NCBI GenBank assembly: GCA_964562155.1
Contig: CAZLRU010000002.1
Span: 1 to 64,000 of the forward strand
Origin: JAGOUY01 sp964562155
Lineage (GTDB): Bacteria; Patescibacteriota; Patescibacteriia; 2-12-FULL-60-25
Direction of reading: 5' to 3'
Length of the DNA: 64,000 nucleotides
Translations under genes and position numbers: made by a program
Notes under the pieces: model-generated
Told to the model about the DNA's origin: nothing
What the model saw: only the letters and a program-made list of their open reading frames with translations
Database searches by the model: none
Shown here: piece after piece, positions 28,324-37,382 of the stretch
Layout of the letters: each line of letters begins with the position of its first letter
How positions within the stretch are numbered: the first letter of the stretch is position 1

Positions 28324-29325
28324 TTACGTTTGCGCGTCCGTTCCCTCGGATAATTCGTTCATGAGCGTACGGAACTCTTCGTCAGAGAAAAAGCGGAAAC
28401 GGATTTCACCTTGACCGGTTGGCTTGCGTTTAATATCTACTTTGCAGCGGAATAGTTCGCGTAATTCATTTTCAGCTCCCATTACGTTCGGATCACGAAC
28501 AGCTCGACGACGACCTAGACGATCGCTGATGGATTCCTCGGCTTCACGAACCGTGACATGGCTCGCCATCATCTTTTGGAAGACCTCGAGTCGGTCTTTA
28601 TCGTTGGGCAATGATAAAAGCGTACGTGCTTGCGACATGGAGATACGACGATCAACTAAAGCCTGCTGAATATCTTGCGGCAGCTGCAGAAGACGGATCA
28701 TGTTCGCGATTTGCGAACGGCTTTTGCCCATCTTTTGACCAATCTCATCTTGCGTCAGATGGAATTCATCCATGAGGCGAATGTAAGCCTTGGCTTCTTC
28801 GATGGCATTCAGATCTTGACGCTGAATGTTTTCGATCATCGCAAGCTCAAGCTTCTGCTGTTCGCTCGCTTCACGCAAAATAGCGGGGACCGTTTTGAGA
28901 CCAGCAATCGTGGAAGCACGCAAACGGCGCTCACCCGCGATCAACTCATAATTTCCATCGGGTCGTTTGGTTACAACAATCGGTTGCAAGATTCCATGCT
29001 CTTTGATACTCGCAATCAACTCCTCCATTTCATGATGATCGAAATGTAGGCGTGGCTGGTGAGGATTGCGCTGAATACTTTCAATCGGAACCTGCAGCAC
29101 GTACATACCCCCCGTTGGTTCTTTTGTGGCTACGGCTTCTTCTTTTTTCTCCGCCATTGACGAAGAGATGGCAGGGCGAGAAGGACCTGTATTAGCCGAT
29201 TCAACCACAACCCCTTCCCCCATTTTGCGTGGTGGATAAGAGGGTGTGATAACAGCATGATTGGGTCGAGGGGGGATGAGCGCTCCTAATCCCTTTCCCA
29301 GTCCTGATTGGCGGCCAATAATCAT
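28324..29325 (-). CDS. parB: Chromosome partition protein ParB (CTPase)
   Basis: 333 residues. After a variable Pro-rich start come the ParB N-domain (IQRNPHQPR, the CTP box IAGERRLRAS), the helix-turn-helix (LTQDEIGQKMGKSRSQIANM) and a C-terminal domain. It slides on DNA from parS sites and works with ParA, whose gene is 21 bases upstream. I saw no clear parS site near it. The C-terminus carries an RFRF segment typical of the dimer domain. Confidence 0.95.
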   Translation of the reverse strand: MIIGRQSGLGKGLGALIPPRPNHAVITPSYPPRKMGEGVVVESANTGPSRPAISSSMAEKKEEAVATKEPTGGMYVLQVPIESIQRNPHQPRLHFDHHEMEELIASIKEHGILQPIVVTKRPDGNYELIAGERRLRASTIAGLKTVPAILREASEQQKLELAMIENIQRQDLNAIEEAKAYIRLMDEFHLTQDEIGQKMGKSRSQIANMIRLLQLPQDIQQALVDRRISMSQARTLLSLPNDKDRLEVFQKMMASHVTVREAEESISDRLGRRRAVRDPNVMGAENELRELFRCKVDIKRKPTGQGEIRFRFFSDEEFRTLMNELSEGTDAQT

Positions 29326-29346
29326 AGATAATGTGCGTAAGCAAGG

Positions 29347-30105
29347 TTAACGATCAAGGAGTTCGCGCGCCAACCGTTCGTAGGCGCGGGCTCCTTTAGA
29401 CGTAGAATCAAAGTGGGCAATCGTGCGGCCGAATGAAGGAGCTTCCGCTAAGCGAACATTGCGCGGAATCACGGCGCGGAAAATATTATTCGGAAAGTAT
29501 TTGTACAGCTCCTGCAGCACATCGTCAGACAACTTGGTGCGACCATCGTACATGGTTAAAACTGCGCCCAGAACATCAATTTCCGGACGAAGGCGCTCTT
29601 TCACAAGTTGGACCGTCTCAAGCAGCTGCCCAAGACCTTCAAGCGCATAATATTCAGCCTGTACGGGAATTAAAATCTCATCCCCAGCCACAATCCCATT
29701 CAAGGTGATAAGTCCAAGCGTCGGCGGGCAATCAATTAAAATAAAATCGTAGTCGTTACGAATCTCCAAGAGCGCATCACGTAAACGATGTTCACGACGC
29801 TCCATATCAACCAACTCGATGTTAAGACCCGCCAAAGCCGTTGTGGCAGGCGCCACCCGCATTGTCTCGTGAGCCGTAGGTTGAGCAATATCCTTCATGC
29901 GCACCTGCCCAAGCACCGCCTCGTACACTCCTTGCGTCAAATTCCGGTGATCAATCCCAAGACCCGCCGTAGCATTGGCCTGAGGATCCATATCAACAAT
30001 CAAAACGAATTTACCCAACTCCGCTAAATAGGCGCCCAAATTGATGGCAGTCGTTGTTTTTCCGACACCTCCTTTTTGATTTACGATAGAAATAATCCGC
30101 GCCAT
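29347..30105 (-). CDS. parA: Chromosome partition ATPase ParA
   Basis: 252 residues from the ATG at 30105, which gives the normal MARIISIVNQKGGVGKTT start; the longer frame to 30165 adds an unlikely leader. The deviant Walker A (KGGVGKTTTA), Walker A' (VDMDPQAN) and Walker B (FILIDCPPTLG) are all clear. It drives segregation of ParB-bound origins. It heads a two-gene parA-parB operon. Confidence 0.96.
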   Translation of the reverse strand: MARIISIVNQKGGVGKTTTAINLGAYLAELGKFVLIVDMDPQANATAGLGIDHRNLTQGVYEAVLGQVRMKDIAQPTAHETMRVAPATTALAGLNIELVDMERREHRLRDALLEIRNDYDFILIDCPPTLGLITLNGIVAGDEILIPVQAEYYALEGLGQLLETVQLVKERLRPEIDVLGAVLTMYDGRTKLSDDVLQELYKYFPNNIFRAVIPRNVRLAEAPSFGRTIAHFDSTSKGARAYERLARELLDR

Positions 30106-30199
30106 ACGTGAAATAATCAACGCTAGTCTAAAACGGATGGAGGGAAGAAGCAAGCGAACAAACACCGAACGTTTACTAAACGCTCCTGCTCAAAAAATG

Positions 30200-31918
30200 C
30201 TAATGCAATAAAGTCCAGCGATGGTGCAAGTTTAGGCCGTGATCTTGCTGGCTGAGACGCTTGCGTAAACGCAGCATATGCTTACGACGCTCCGAACGAA
30301 GCGAGCCTATTTTTTGCCTAGACACATGTAAAAGCAGTGACGCATACTCCGCACCCAATTCATGCGGCACGATCACATACCCAGCACCTGCTTGATATAG
30401 TTCCATGGCTTCTGCCACGGTGTTAGCAAGTAACACCACCGACGATCCTTTACGACCATGAGAGACTTCTCGCAAGATAAGATGACTCACCTCACGATCA
30501 GGAAGAGTGCTAATAACTAATCGAGCCCGTTTCAAAGATAAATCATCAAGGAATGCCTGATCGGAAGCATCACCATAACGACAAGGAACCCCTTTTGCAC
30601 GCAAATCACGAATGACACCCGGATCAAAATCAACAACCAGATAAGAACACTTCCAGCTTTGAATAATAGGTAAAAAATCCGTCCCCAAACGATGACACCC
30701 GAATAAAATTACCTCGTGGGCGTCCTGTGATTCGTTCACGCCGTCCTGCCGTTCTCGCCACGGCCAATACCGTAATAAAGGCTCAAGCCCCTCATATAAA
30801 GACTCCCCATGCATAATAAGAAGGGATGAAACAGCGATCGTAAAACAACCGATCAACGTTATAAGCATGGCAACAGATAAAGGCAACTCTCCGGCTTGAA
30901 CGCCTAGGGCCAAGACGATAAATGAAAATTCGCTCACCTGTGCCATGGTAATACCGGTCAAAAAACTGGTTTTCCGATGAAAACCAAGCGCCCCCATTAA
31001 AAGCATAACAATAACTGGTTTGGCTGCCAGTACAAACAAAATAAACAGCCCCATAATCATCCATCGCGTGTCTTGCAAGGAGCCGGTTATCTGCGCACCC
31101 AGACTCACAAAGAACACCACCAAAAAAAAGTCTCTGACGACTCGCATCCGCGAACCGATGGCTTGGTGATATGGTGAAGAAGCTAACGTCACCCCCGCCG
31201 CCAACGCCCCCAACTCCAACGACAAACCCATCTCATGAAAAACACCGGCCATCCCAATCCCCCACCCTACGGAAAAAAGAAAGAGAGTGTCCTGCGAGCT
31301 CGCAAACACCGACGTAAGCCTAGGCAACACAACCTTCGCAACCACATACATAAAAAACAGCAATCCAATCACCTTTGACAGCGAAAACAGCAACGCGTTC
31401 ACCCCTCCACCATGGCTAAGTGAAGTAATAACCACCAAGGCGAATGCAGCCACGATATCCTGAATCAATAGACAACCAATGGCGATCTTGCCATGCAACG
31501 TCCCCAACATTTTTTTATCCGACAGAATTTTTGAAACGATAATGGTACTGCTTAACGTCAGACCAATCGCTAGGTACCCGGACACAACCGGCCCGTATCC
31601 CAACACATAGGCAAGCCCAAAGGCAGGGATCGCTGTAAGTACGCATTGACCAATCCCTGTCAGTGCCGCTGCTTTCCCCACCTCTTTTATAACCCCTGGA
31701 TTCAGGGTTAATCCCACGATAAAAAGTAGGGCCGCAATACCTAATTGAGCGAATACCTCCAAGTGATCAGAGGGACGCAGCGCATTCAAAAAAAGTGGAC
31801 CACCTATCACTCCCGTAACTACGTATCCAACCATGAGCGGCAACCGAAGATATCTCATAACAAACGCCATGAGCGCCGCCAGTCCAAACACAAAACTCAT
31901 CTCAATGAACAAATCCAT
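30200..31918 (-). CDS. CPA2 (Kef-type) cation/proton antiporter with RCK domain
   Basis: 572 residues. About 12 membrane helices in the first 385 residues, with family motifs (LGIAALLFIVGLTLNP, LTLSSTIIVSKILSD, LIQDIVAAFALV, LGALAAGVTLASSP), then a TrkA-N nucleotide-binding domain (about 405-530: VILFGCHRLGTDFL, VVDFDPG, YGDASD) and a basic tail. It likely exchanges K+ or Na+ for protons across the inner membrane, gated by a nucleotide. Single gene, 95 bases upstream of parA. Confidence 0.93.
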   Translation of the reverse strand: MDLFIEMSFVFGLAALMAFVMRYLRLPLMVGYVVTGVIGGPLFLNALRPSDHLEVFAQLGIAALLFIVGLTLNPGVIKEVGKAAALTGIGQCVLTAIPAFGLAYVLGYGPVVSGYLAIGLTLSSTIIVSKILSDKKMLGTLHGKIAIGCLLIQDIVAAFALVVITSLSHGGGVNALLFSLSKVIGLLFFMYVVAKVVLPRLTSVFASSQDTLFLFSVGWGIGMAGVFHEMGLSLELGALAAGVTLASSPYHQAIGSRMRVVRDFFLVVFFVSLGAQITGSLQDTRWMIMGLFILFVLAAKPVIVMLLMGALGFHRKTSFLTGITMAQVSEFSFIVLALGVQAGELPLSVAMLITLIGCFTIAVSSLLIMHGESLYEGLEPLLRYWPWRERQDGVNESQDAHEVILFGCHRLGTDFLPIIQSWKCSYLVVDFDPGVIRDLRAKGVPCRYGDASDQAFLDDLSLKRARLVISTLPDREVSHLILREVSHGRKGSSVVLLANTVAEAMELYQAGAGYVIVPHELGAEYASLLLHVSRQKIGSLRSERRKHMLRLRKRLSQQDHGLNLHHRWTLLH

Positions 31919-31985
31919 GTCGATGAGTATACCACAAGCGTATGACTGGATTCCCTTTTTATCTCTTTATGCTATCCTTTTTTAT

Positions 31986-32432
31986 ATGACTACCAAATAT
32001 TTTTCCCTTCTCAGCGCCACCATCTTAAGTCTGCTCGTCATGGGAGCAGGTTGTAACAACCCCACACCTCCCAATACAGCACCCACCGGCTCAGATATGT
32101 TTGGTGCACTACCAACTGCCGATCAAGCAACTACCGTCCCCAGTGATATTCCTGTCTACCCAGGCGGTTCGATCATCGCCGTCACTGGCGACGCCACTCA
32201 ACTGTCCGTAGCGCAATCAACACCAGAAACCGGCCCACGCCTCATTGAATGGGTTAAGCAATACTTCTCTTCACATGGATCTACGCTAAAAAGCACTACA
32301 TCCAATACCAGCGGATCTTCCACAACCCTTGTATTTCAAGGAGGAGGCAAAACCTACGAGGTTCGTGTCGATGCCCCTGCCGATGGAAGCGGTGCGTTTT
32401 TAACGGTAAAACGAACACAGCCGAGTAGCTAG
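31986..32432 (+). CDS. Putative small lipoprotein
   Basis: 148 residues from the ATG at 31986, which places a hydrophobic signal (about 6-19) ahead of a VMGAGC lipobox-like site; an upstream frame to 31833 overlaps the antiporter and is unlikely. The mature part has a Pro/Thr linker and a roughly 95-residue domain (VPVYPGGS-like start, then RLIEWVKQYFSSHGSTL and a final strand TYEVRVDAP). I do not recognise the family. Divergent from the antiporter, with its own terminator. Confidence 0.75.
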   Translation: MTTKYFSLLSATILSLLVMGAGCNNPTPPNTAPTGSDMFGALPTADQATTVPSDIPVYPGGSIIAVTGDATQLSVAQSTPETGPRLIEWVKQYFSSHGSTLKSTTSNTSGSSTTLVFQGGGKTYEVRVDAPADGSGAFLTVKRTQPSS

Positions 32433-32483
32433 ATCGCCTCATCCAACAAGTAGATAATCCATTCACCCCTTGGTCTATGCACA

Positions 32484-32520
32484 AAAAAATACCTCGACCT
32501 ACACAGGCGAGGTATTTTTT
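32484..32520 (+). terminator. Terminator of the lipoprotein gene
   Basis: A 13-bp stem (32484-32496 with 32508-32520) with T run in its 3' arm. Confidence 0.8.
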
Positions 32521-32590
32521 ACTAACGCTCCGTCTATCCAGAGCGCTTGCTTGCCAACCCGCTTTTTACGTCCTACGATGACATTCACGT

Positions 32591-33940
32591 ATGTCGTTAC
32601 AAAAAACACTAGAAGCTTGGCTGGCCAATGCTGCGCGGGTAACCATCAAACGAGAAAGTCCCTTAATCATTGCCATCACCGGTACCGTCGGTAAATCTTC
32701 AACCAAGCAAGCCATCGGAGCGATTTTACGAGCTGACCCTACAGAAACATCCGTGCGAGTCACGGCAAAAAATTATAATAACGAACTCGGTGTTCCTCTT
32801 ACTATTTTTCATGCCTCCGCTCCTGGCCGCTCTCTTGTCCGCTGGCTTTTCCTGTTGGCAAAAGCGTTTGTTACCTCTCGAGGATGGATGAGAACGGGTG
32901 TTCGCACGTTTGTTTTGGAAATGGGAGCAGATAAAGCTGGTGATCTTGCTTATCTCACTTCTATCGCCCCTCCCACCATCAGCGTTATTACAGCCGTTAC
33001 CAGTGAAGACACTTCTCTTCCCCCGGTCCATTTAGCAAACTACGCTTCATTACAAGCCTTAGTTGATGAAAAAGCTACCTTGGCTCGTGTAGTACCTTCA
33101 GGAGGAACGGTGATTTTAAATGCGGATGATCCAAAGGTATTTGCTATGCGTCATCAAACGCAAGCACACGTCATTACGTACGGAGAAACGGATGCGGCAA
33201 ATGTACGTCTTCTTCATACCCGCATCGTTACTCGAGACACCAAGCAAGGAGCCGTTCCGGAAGGATTGGAGGTTACAGTTCAATGCGTTCACCGTCTTCT
33301 CACATTTTTTCTTCCGGGTGTATTTGGTCGTTCCGCGGCCTATTCCGCCTGTGCAGCGTTAGCCGTCGCGGAAGCCCTGGATCTTACCAAGGACATGACC
33401 GAAGCATTTGCCACACACCTCAATCCGTTGGCGGGACGTGCACGGATTATTCCCGGACAGAATGGGGTGACGTTATTTGATGATTCGTACAACGCAGCAC
33501 CCGCTTCTGTTATGGCCGGACTCCGGGACCTTGCCTCTCTTCACCTGCAACCTGGGCAGCGACGCATCGCTGTCATCGGGGAAATGCGCGAATTAGGCGA
33601 TCAATCAGAATCAGCCCATCGCGCCATTGGAGCCGCGGCCGCCAATCTTGGTCTTGATTTTTTCCTTCCCTGTGGTAATCTTGCGCGCGTTATGGCAGAG
33701 GGAGCACAAGCAAACGGAATGACGGAGACACAGGTCAAGCCGCTCGCTGATACCCTCGATGCTATACCACTCCTTCAGACATATCTGAAACCGGGTGATA
33801 TCGTCTTTCTCAAGGCTTCACAAGGACGATTTGATACCCCGGGTGTTCGCATGGAGCGCGTCGTTAAAGCCCTCATGGCTGAACCGGAACGCGCGAGCGA
33901 ACTCCTATGTCGGCAAGAGGAGCGTTGGAAGGAGGTATAA
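32591..33940 (+). CDS. murF: MurF-like Mur ligase, short N-terminus
   Basis: 449 residues. Family signatures fit UDP-MurNAc-tripeptide:D-Ala-D-Ala ligase: the P-loop ITGTVGKSSTK, NNELGVPLTI, LEMGADKAGDLAYL, the DDSYNAAPASVMAGL loop and VIGEMRELGDQSESAHR. The P-loop begins near residue 30, whereas MurF usually has about 100 residues before it, so the UDP-sugar domain is largely missing. The P-loop reads GTVGKSS rather than GTNGKTT. It probably adds D-Ala-D-Ala or a related unit in wall synthesis; substrate is less certain than family. tRNA-Glu starts 11 bases after its stop. Confidence 0.85.
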   Translation: MSLQKTLEAWLANAARVTIKRESPLIIAITGTVGKSSTKQAIGAILRADPTETSVRVTAKNYNNELGVPLTIFHASAPGRSLVRWLFLLAKAFVTSRGWMRTGVRTFVLEMGADKAGDLAYLTSIAPPTISVITAVTSEDTSLPPVHLANYASLQALVDEKATLARVVPSGGTVILNADDPKVFAMRHQTQAHVITYGETDAANVRLLHTRIVTRDTKQGAVPEGLEVTVQCVHRLLTFFLPGVFGRSAAYSACAALAVAEALDLTKDMTEAFATHLNPLAGRARIIPGQNGVTLFDDSYNAAPASVMAGLRDLASLHLQPGQRRIAVIGEMRELGDQSESAHRAIGAAAANLGLDFFLPCGNLARVMAEGAQANGMTETQVKPLADTLDAIPLLQTYLKPGDIVFLKASQGRFDTPGVRMERVVKALMAEPERASELLCRQEERWKEV

Positions 33941-33951
33941 ACCTTCCCCAT

Positions 33952-34026
33952 GGCTCGTTCGTTTAATGGCTAGGACATCCCCCTCTCACGGGGAAAATAG
34001 GGGTTCGATTCCCCTACGAGCTACCA
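33952..34026 (+). tRNA. tRNA-Glu (CUC)
   Basis: A 75-base cloverleaf: acceptor GGCTCGT with ACGAGCT (G1-U72 wobble), anticodon loop CTCTCAC giving CTC, T-loop TTCGATT and an encoded CCA. It is just after the MurF-like gene and followed by a terminator. Confidence 0.95.
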
Positions 34027-34033
34027 TCAAAAG

Positions 34034-34056
34034 CACCAGCATCCGCTGGTGTTTTT
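34034..34056 (+). terminator. Terminator after tRNA-Glu
   Basis: Stem CACCAGC with GCTGGTG, four-base loop and a TTTTT tail, eight bases beyond the tRNA. Confidence 0.8.
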
Positions 34057-34104
34057 GTTTATGGTCTCTTTTTCAAAACCGATTTGTCTAGACATTCCGC
34101 CTTA

Positions 34105-35478
34105 ATGCGCACACAGTGGACATATATGCAGCACCATCTTTCTTTACGTGCTTTACGCGTTCTCAGTTTATGTGTTTTCCTTCTTCCTCTTTCTACTCAC
34201 GCCCTTACGCTCTCTGAGCGTTTACAGGGCTACGTTTTACTCCAGGTAGAATCTCATGGAGAAGCCTGGTATGTTCACCCTGTAAGTCATCTTCGCTATT
34301 ACTTACGCGATGGCACAGCCGCGTATGAGGTCATGCGGCGTTTTGGCGTGGGTATTACGAATACCGATCTTTCTCGTCTCCGCAGCTCGCTTATCATGCG
34401 ACGCAACGTAAAAGGTAAAATCTTCCTTCAGGTGCAAGCGCACGGGGAGGCGTACTATGTTTGTCCAAAAGATCTCACGCTCCGTTATTTGCAAAATGGG
34501 ACCGCCGCCTATCAGGTTCTGCGCTCCTGTAGTCTGGGGGTAACCAATGCAAACCTGTCCCTTATTCCTCTTGGATCACTCGACTCCTCCCCCGTCTCAC
34601 CCCCTCCCCCTCCATCTCCGACCCCCATTTCCTCGAGCAATGTTCCCACCATTGCTGGGTGTCAGATCTTTCCTGCTGATAATCCTTGGAATCAGGAGGT
34701 AGCTAGTCTACCCGTTCACCCACGTTCAGCCGATTATATTCGCTCAATTGGTGCGGATGAATATCTGCATGCTGATTTTGGGGAGACGCCCACGTACGGC
34801 ATTCCATTTGATGTTGTACCGGGCTCACAACCAAAGGTACCCATGACACGGACAAACTACGGCGATGAGAGCGATCCAGGCCCCTATCCCATCCCTGCCA
34901 ATGCGCGTAGAGAGGCGGGCGGCGATCGTCATGTCATCGTTCTGGATTCAGGCAGCTGTACATTGTATGAGTTATATCATGCGCAAAAGAATAGCCATGA
35001 CGCCGGTTGGTCGGCCGATGCGGGGGCCGTCTTCGATCTGCGTTCCAATGCCCTTCGTCCCGAAACATGGACTTCAGGAGATGAGGCTGGGCTCCCTATT
35101 TTACCGGGACTCGTTCGTTATGATGAAGTTGCCGCGGGCGCCATTAACCACGCGATTCGTTTTACCGTGGACGGCTCACAAGACGGGTGGATTCATCCTG
35201 CTACCCACCCCGGAGGTTCAAGCAACTCAGCCCTTCCACCCATGGGGCTACGCGTGCGCATGAAGGCTGATTATGATATTTCCCGTTTTACGGGTCAGGC
35301 GCGCGTTATTGCCGTGGCCATGAAAAAATATGGCATGATCGTCGCCGATGATGGGGCGAACTGGTACTTTACCGGGGCAACGGATGCGCGATGGAATGAT
35401 GAAGAATTAAATCAGCTCAAGACGGTGCCCGGGGCAGCCTTCGAAGCCGTGTATACGGGTGAAATTCGCAAACGCTAA
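34105..35478 (+). CDS. Secreted protein: two CPR wall-surface repeats plus unknown catalytic-like domain
   Basis: About 457 residues from ATG 34105 (ATG 34126 is an alternative and gives a neater signal peptide ending STHA). Two repeats of about 50 residues follow (GYVLLQVESHGEAWYVHP and GKIFLQVQAHGEAYYVCP, each ending in LGVTN or VGITN), a unit common in CPR surface proteins. After a Pro-rich linker comes a roughly 270-residue domain (FPADNPWNQEV, DESDPGPYPIP, DRHVIVLD, GLPILPGLVRYDEV, PPMGLRVRMK) that I recall from secreted proteins of many bacteria without an assigned function. Likely attached to or acting at the cell surface. Confidence 0.8.
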   Translation: MRTQWTYMQHHLSLRALRVLSLCVFLLPLSTHALTLSERLQGYVLLQVESHGEAWYVHPVSHLRYYLRDGTAAYEVMRRFGVGITNTDLSRLRSSLIMRRNVKGKIFLQVQAHGEAYYVCPKDLTLRYLQNGTAAYQVLRSCSLGVTNANLSLIPLGSLDSSPVSPPPPPSPTPISSSNVPTIAGCQIFPADNPWNQEVASLPVHPRSADYIRSIGADEYLHADFGETPTYGIPFDVVPGSQPKVPMTRTNYGDESDPGPYPIPANARREAGGDRHVIVLDSGSCTLYELYHAQKNSHDAGWSADAGAVFDLRSNALRPETWTSGDEAGLPILPGLVRYDEVAAGAINHAIRFTVDGSQDGWIHPATHPGGSSNSALPPMGLRVRMKADYDISRFTGQARVIAVAMKKYGMIVADDGANWYFTGATDARWNDEELNQLKTVPGAAFEAVYTGEIRKR

Positions 35479-35550
35479 ATAATCTTCCCCCGTTCTCTCC
35501 TCATAATCTCGCGCAACCACTTAGTCTCTTACGGTTTTACAGATCTCTTC

Positions 35551-37368
35551 CTAGCGCGCGGTTGAAGTCGATGGAGCAGGCGTTGGCAAGGATGGTGGAG
35601 CAGGTGGCTTTATTGGCCTCACCGGTGGAATCTGTAGGTACGATAATAAAAAGCTCGACAACTCTCCGAAGATTGGGGCGGCGGATGATTCGGCGTATTG
35701 CACGGTGCGAGGATGGTCGATTTTTACGAGCATGACAAACGCGGGATGGTCTGCCGGGGCAAAACCTGCGAAGGATCCGATGGTCTCATCTTTTAGATAC
35801 CCCTTTCCATTTGGGTCAGACACCTGCGCTGTACCGGTTTTACCCGCCACATAATAGCCCGGTACACCGGCGCGTTTTCCGTGACCATGTTCAACCACAT
35901 CCACCATCATCGCCGTAATGAGACGGGAACTCTGCGGCTTAATCACTTGCCGCACGATTTGAGGTTTTGTGATTTCGCGTGATCCGTCAGGATAGATGGA
36001 TTCGCTGACAATATAGGGCTTAACTAACTTTCCTCCATTTCCAAGAGCGGCATACGCCTGCACCATCTGTAATGGAGTCGTGGTGATGCCTTGACCGTAA
36101 GAAGCTGTGGCAGCAAACACCTTGCCTTTTCGCTCGAGAGAGTCGATATCCCCCGCTACCTCACTTTTTAATTCGATATCCGTTTTTGCTCCAAACCCAA
36201 ACCGATGCACATACTCTCTAAACACTTCACGACCAAGCAAGCGTTGGACAAAAATCGTTCCCGTGTTCAAAGACTTGCTCAATACGTCCGTCATCGTCTG
36301 CAAACCGTGCGCTTCTTTATCTGAATTTCGAATCGGGAGATTGTCGATAATCTCAAGACCGGTATCGGTATAGGTAGTATCAGGAGAAATTTTTCCGGCA
36401 TCTATCCCGGCCGCCAAAGTCACCGGCTTAAAAATCGAACCCGGTTCATATTGATAAAAGGTAGCGGGGTTATTGAGCAAGCTAATTTCTTTAATTTTTC
36501 CTATTTGAGACGGATCAAAATCCGGTGAAGAACACATGGCGAGAATAGCTCCTGTGTAAGGATCCATGATAATAACAGTGCCGCTACGGGCCTCGAAGCG
36601 TGTTACCGCTTCTTGAATCTTGGCACACGCTTCGTACTGAATCGCACGGTCAATCGTGAGCACGATATCGCTGCCATTTCTGGCCTCTTTTAATTCCGTA
36701 CTTACCATGGTGAGACGTCTCCCGGCCGCGTCTTTTTCAGTTACTAACTCTCCCGCTTGTCCGGCGAGGGTGGCTTGAAAATATCCTTCGACGCCATATT
36801 TCCCCACGCGTTCGTTTTTGTCATTGGTCGAAACAAAACCCAGAATCTGTCCTCCAATCCCCTGTTCAGGATACCAACGCGTTGAGATTTTATTTGAACC
36901 TATGCCAGGAAGCCGCTTGGCGCGCAGCGCGTCGACCGCCTCTAATGGTACATCCTTAGCCAATACTAGGTAGTTCGTCCCAGTTGCGCTGATCTTGCCC
37001 AGCACTTCATCATATGGAAGAGAAAGCGCTTGAGACACGCCTAAGGCCGTTGACGTGACGTTTTGGATTTCACGCAACATGGCGTAGACCTGCCAAGCAT
37101 CACGATCTTGCGCCAACGGGTGAAGCTCGCCTGTCGTTCGTTCGCGAACGTAGATTGTTCCACGCTTAGGAACAAGTGCAGACTGAAAGACATGCTGATC
37201 AGATGCTAAAACACGATAGGTTTTCCCTTCTAACACCTGAAGCTGAAACAACCGACCTATTAATAGAAGGCCAAGCAACCCCAAGCCGGCCGCACCGACG
37301 GAAAAACGCACATCAAACGCGCTCTTTCGAACGGTTGGCCGACGAGGAAAGGAAGAGGGGCGATACAT
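35551..37368 (-). CDS. ftsI: Class B penicillin-binding protein (FtsI/PBP2 type)
   Basis: 605 residues: one membrane helix (about 25-43), a dimerisation domain, and a transpeptidase domain with SIFK (Ser311), SLN (near 366) and KTGT (510-513). These are the three active-site motifs of penicillin-binding proteins. It cross-links peptidoglycan at the septum or wall. It lies 14 bases after rarA. A Pro-rich tail of about 25 residues ends the protein. FtsI rather than elongation PBP2 is the likelier form, based on size and layout. Confidence 0.93.
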   Translation of the reverse strand: MYRPSSFPRRPTVRKSAFDVRFSVGAAGLGLLGLLLIGRLFQLQVLEGKTYRVLASDQHVFQSALVPKRGTIYVRERTTGELHPLAQDRDAWQVYAMLREIQNVTSTALGVSQALSLPYDEVLGKISATGTNYLVLAKDVPLEAVDALRAKRLPGIGSNKISTRWYPEQGIGGQILGFVSTNDKNERVGKYGVEGYFQATLAGQAGELVTEKDAAGRRLTMVSTELKEARNGSDIVLTIDRAIQYEACAKIQEAVTRFEARSGTVIIMDPYTGAILAMCSSPDFDPSQIGKIKEISLLNNPATFYQYEPGSIFKPVTLAAGIDAGKISPDTTYTDTGLEIIDNLPIRNSDKEAHGLQTMTDVLSKSLNTGTIFVQRLLGREVFREYVHRFGFGAKTDIELKSEVAGDIDSLERKGKVFAATASYGQGITTTPLQMVQAYAALGNGGKLVKPYIVSESIYPDGSREITKPQIVRQVIKPQSSRLITAMMVDVVEHGHGKRAGVPGYYVAGKTGTAQVSDPNGKGYLKDETIGSFAGFAPADHPAFVMLVKIDHPRTVQYAESSAAPIFGELSSFLLSYLQIPPVRPIKPPAPPSLPTPAPSTSTAR

Positions 37369-37382
37369 TGGCCTTTATTCTA

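Noticed and set aside
30100..30200. A parS site near parAB
   Set aside because: An ACGTGAAA stretch just before parA resembles half of the usual parS, but the other half is missing.
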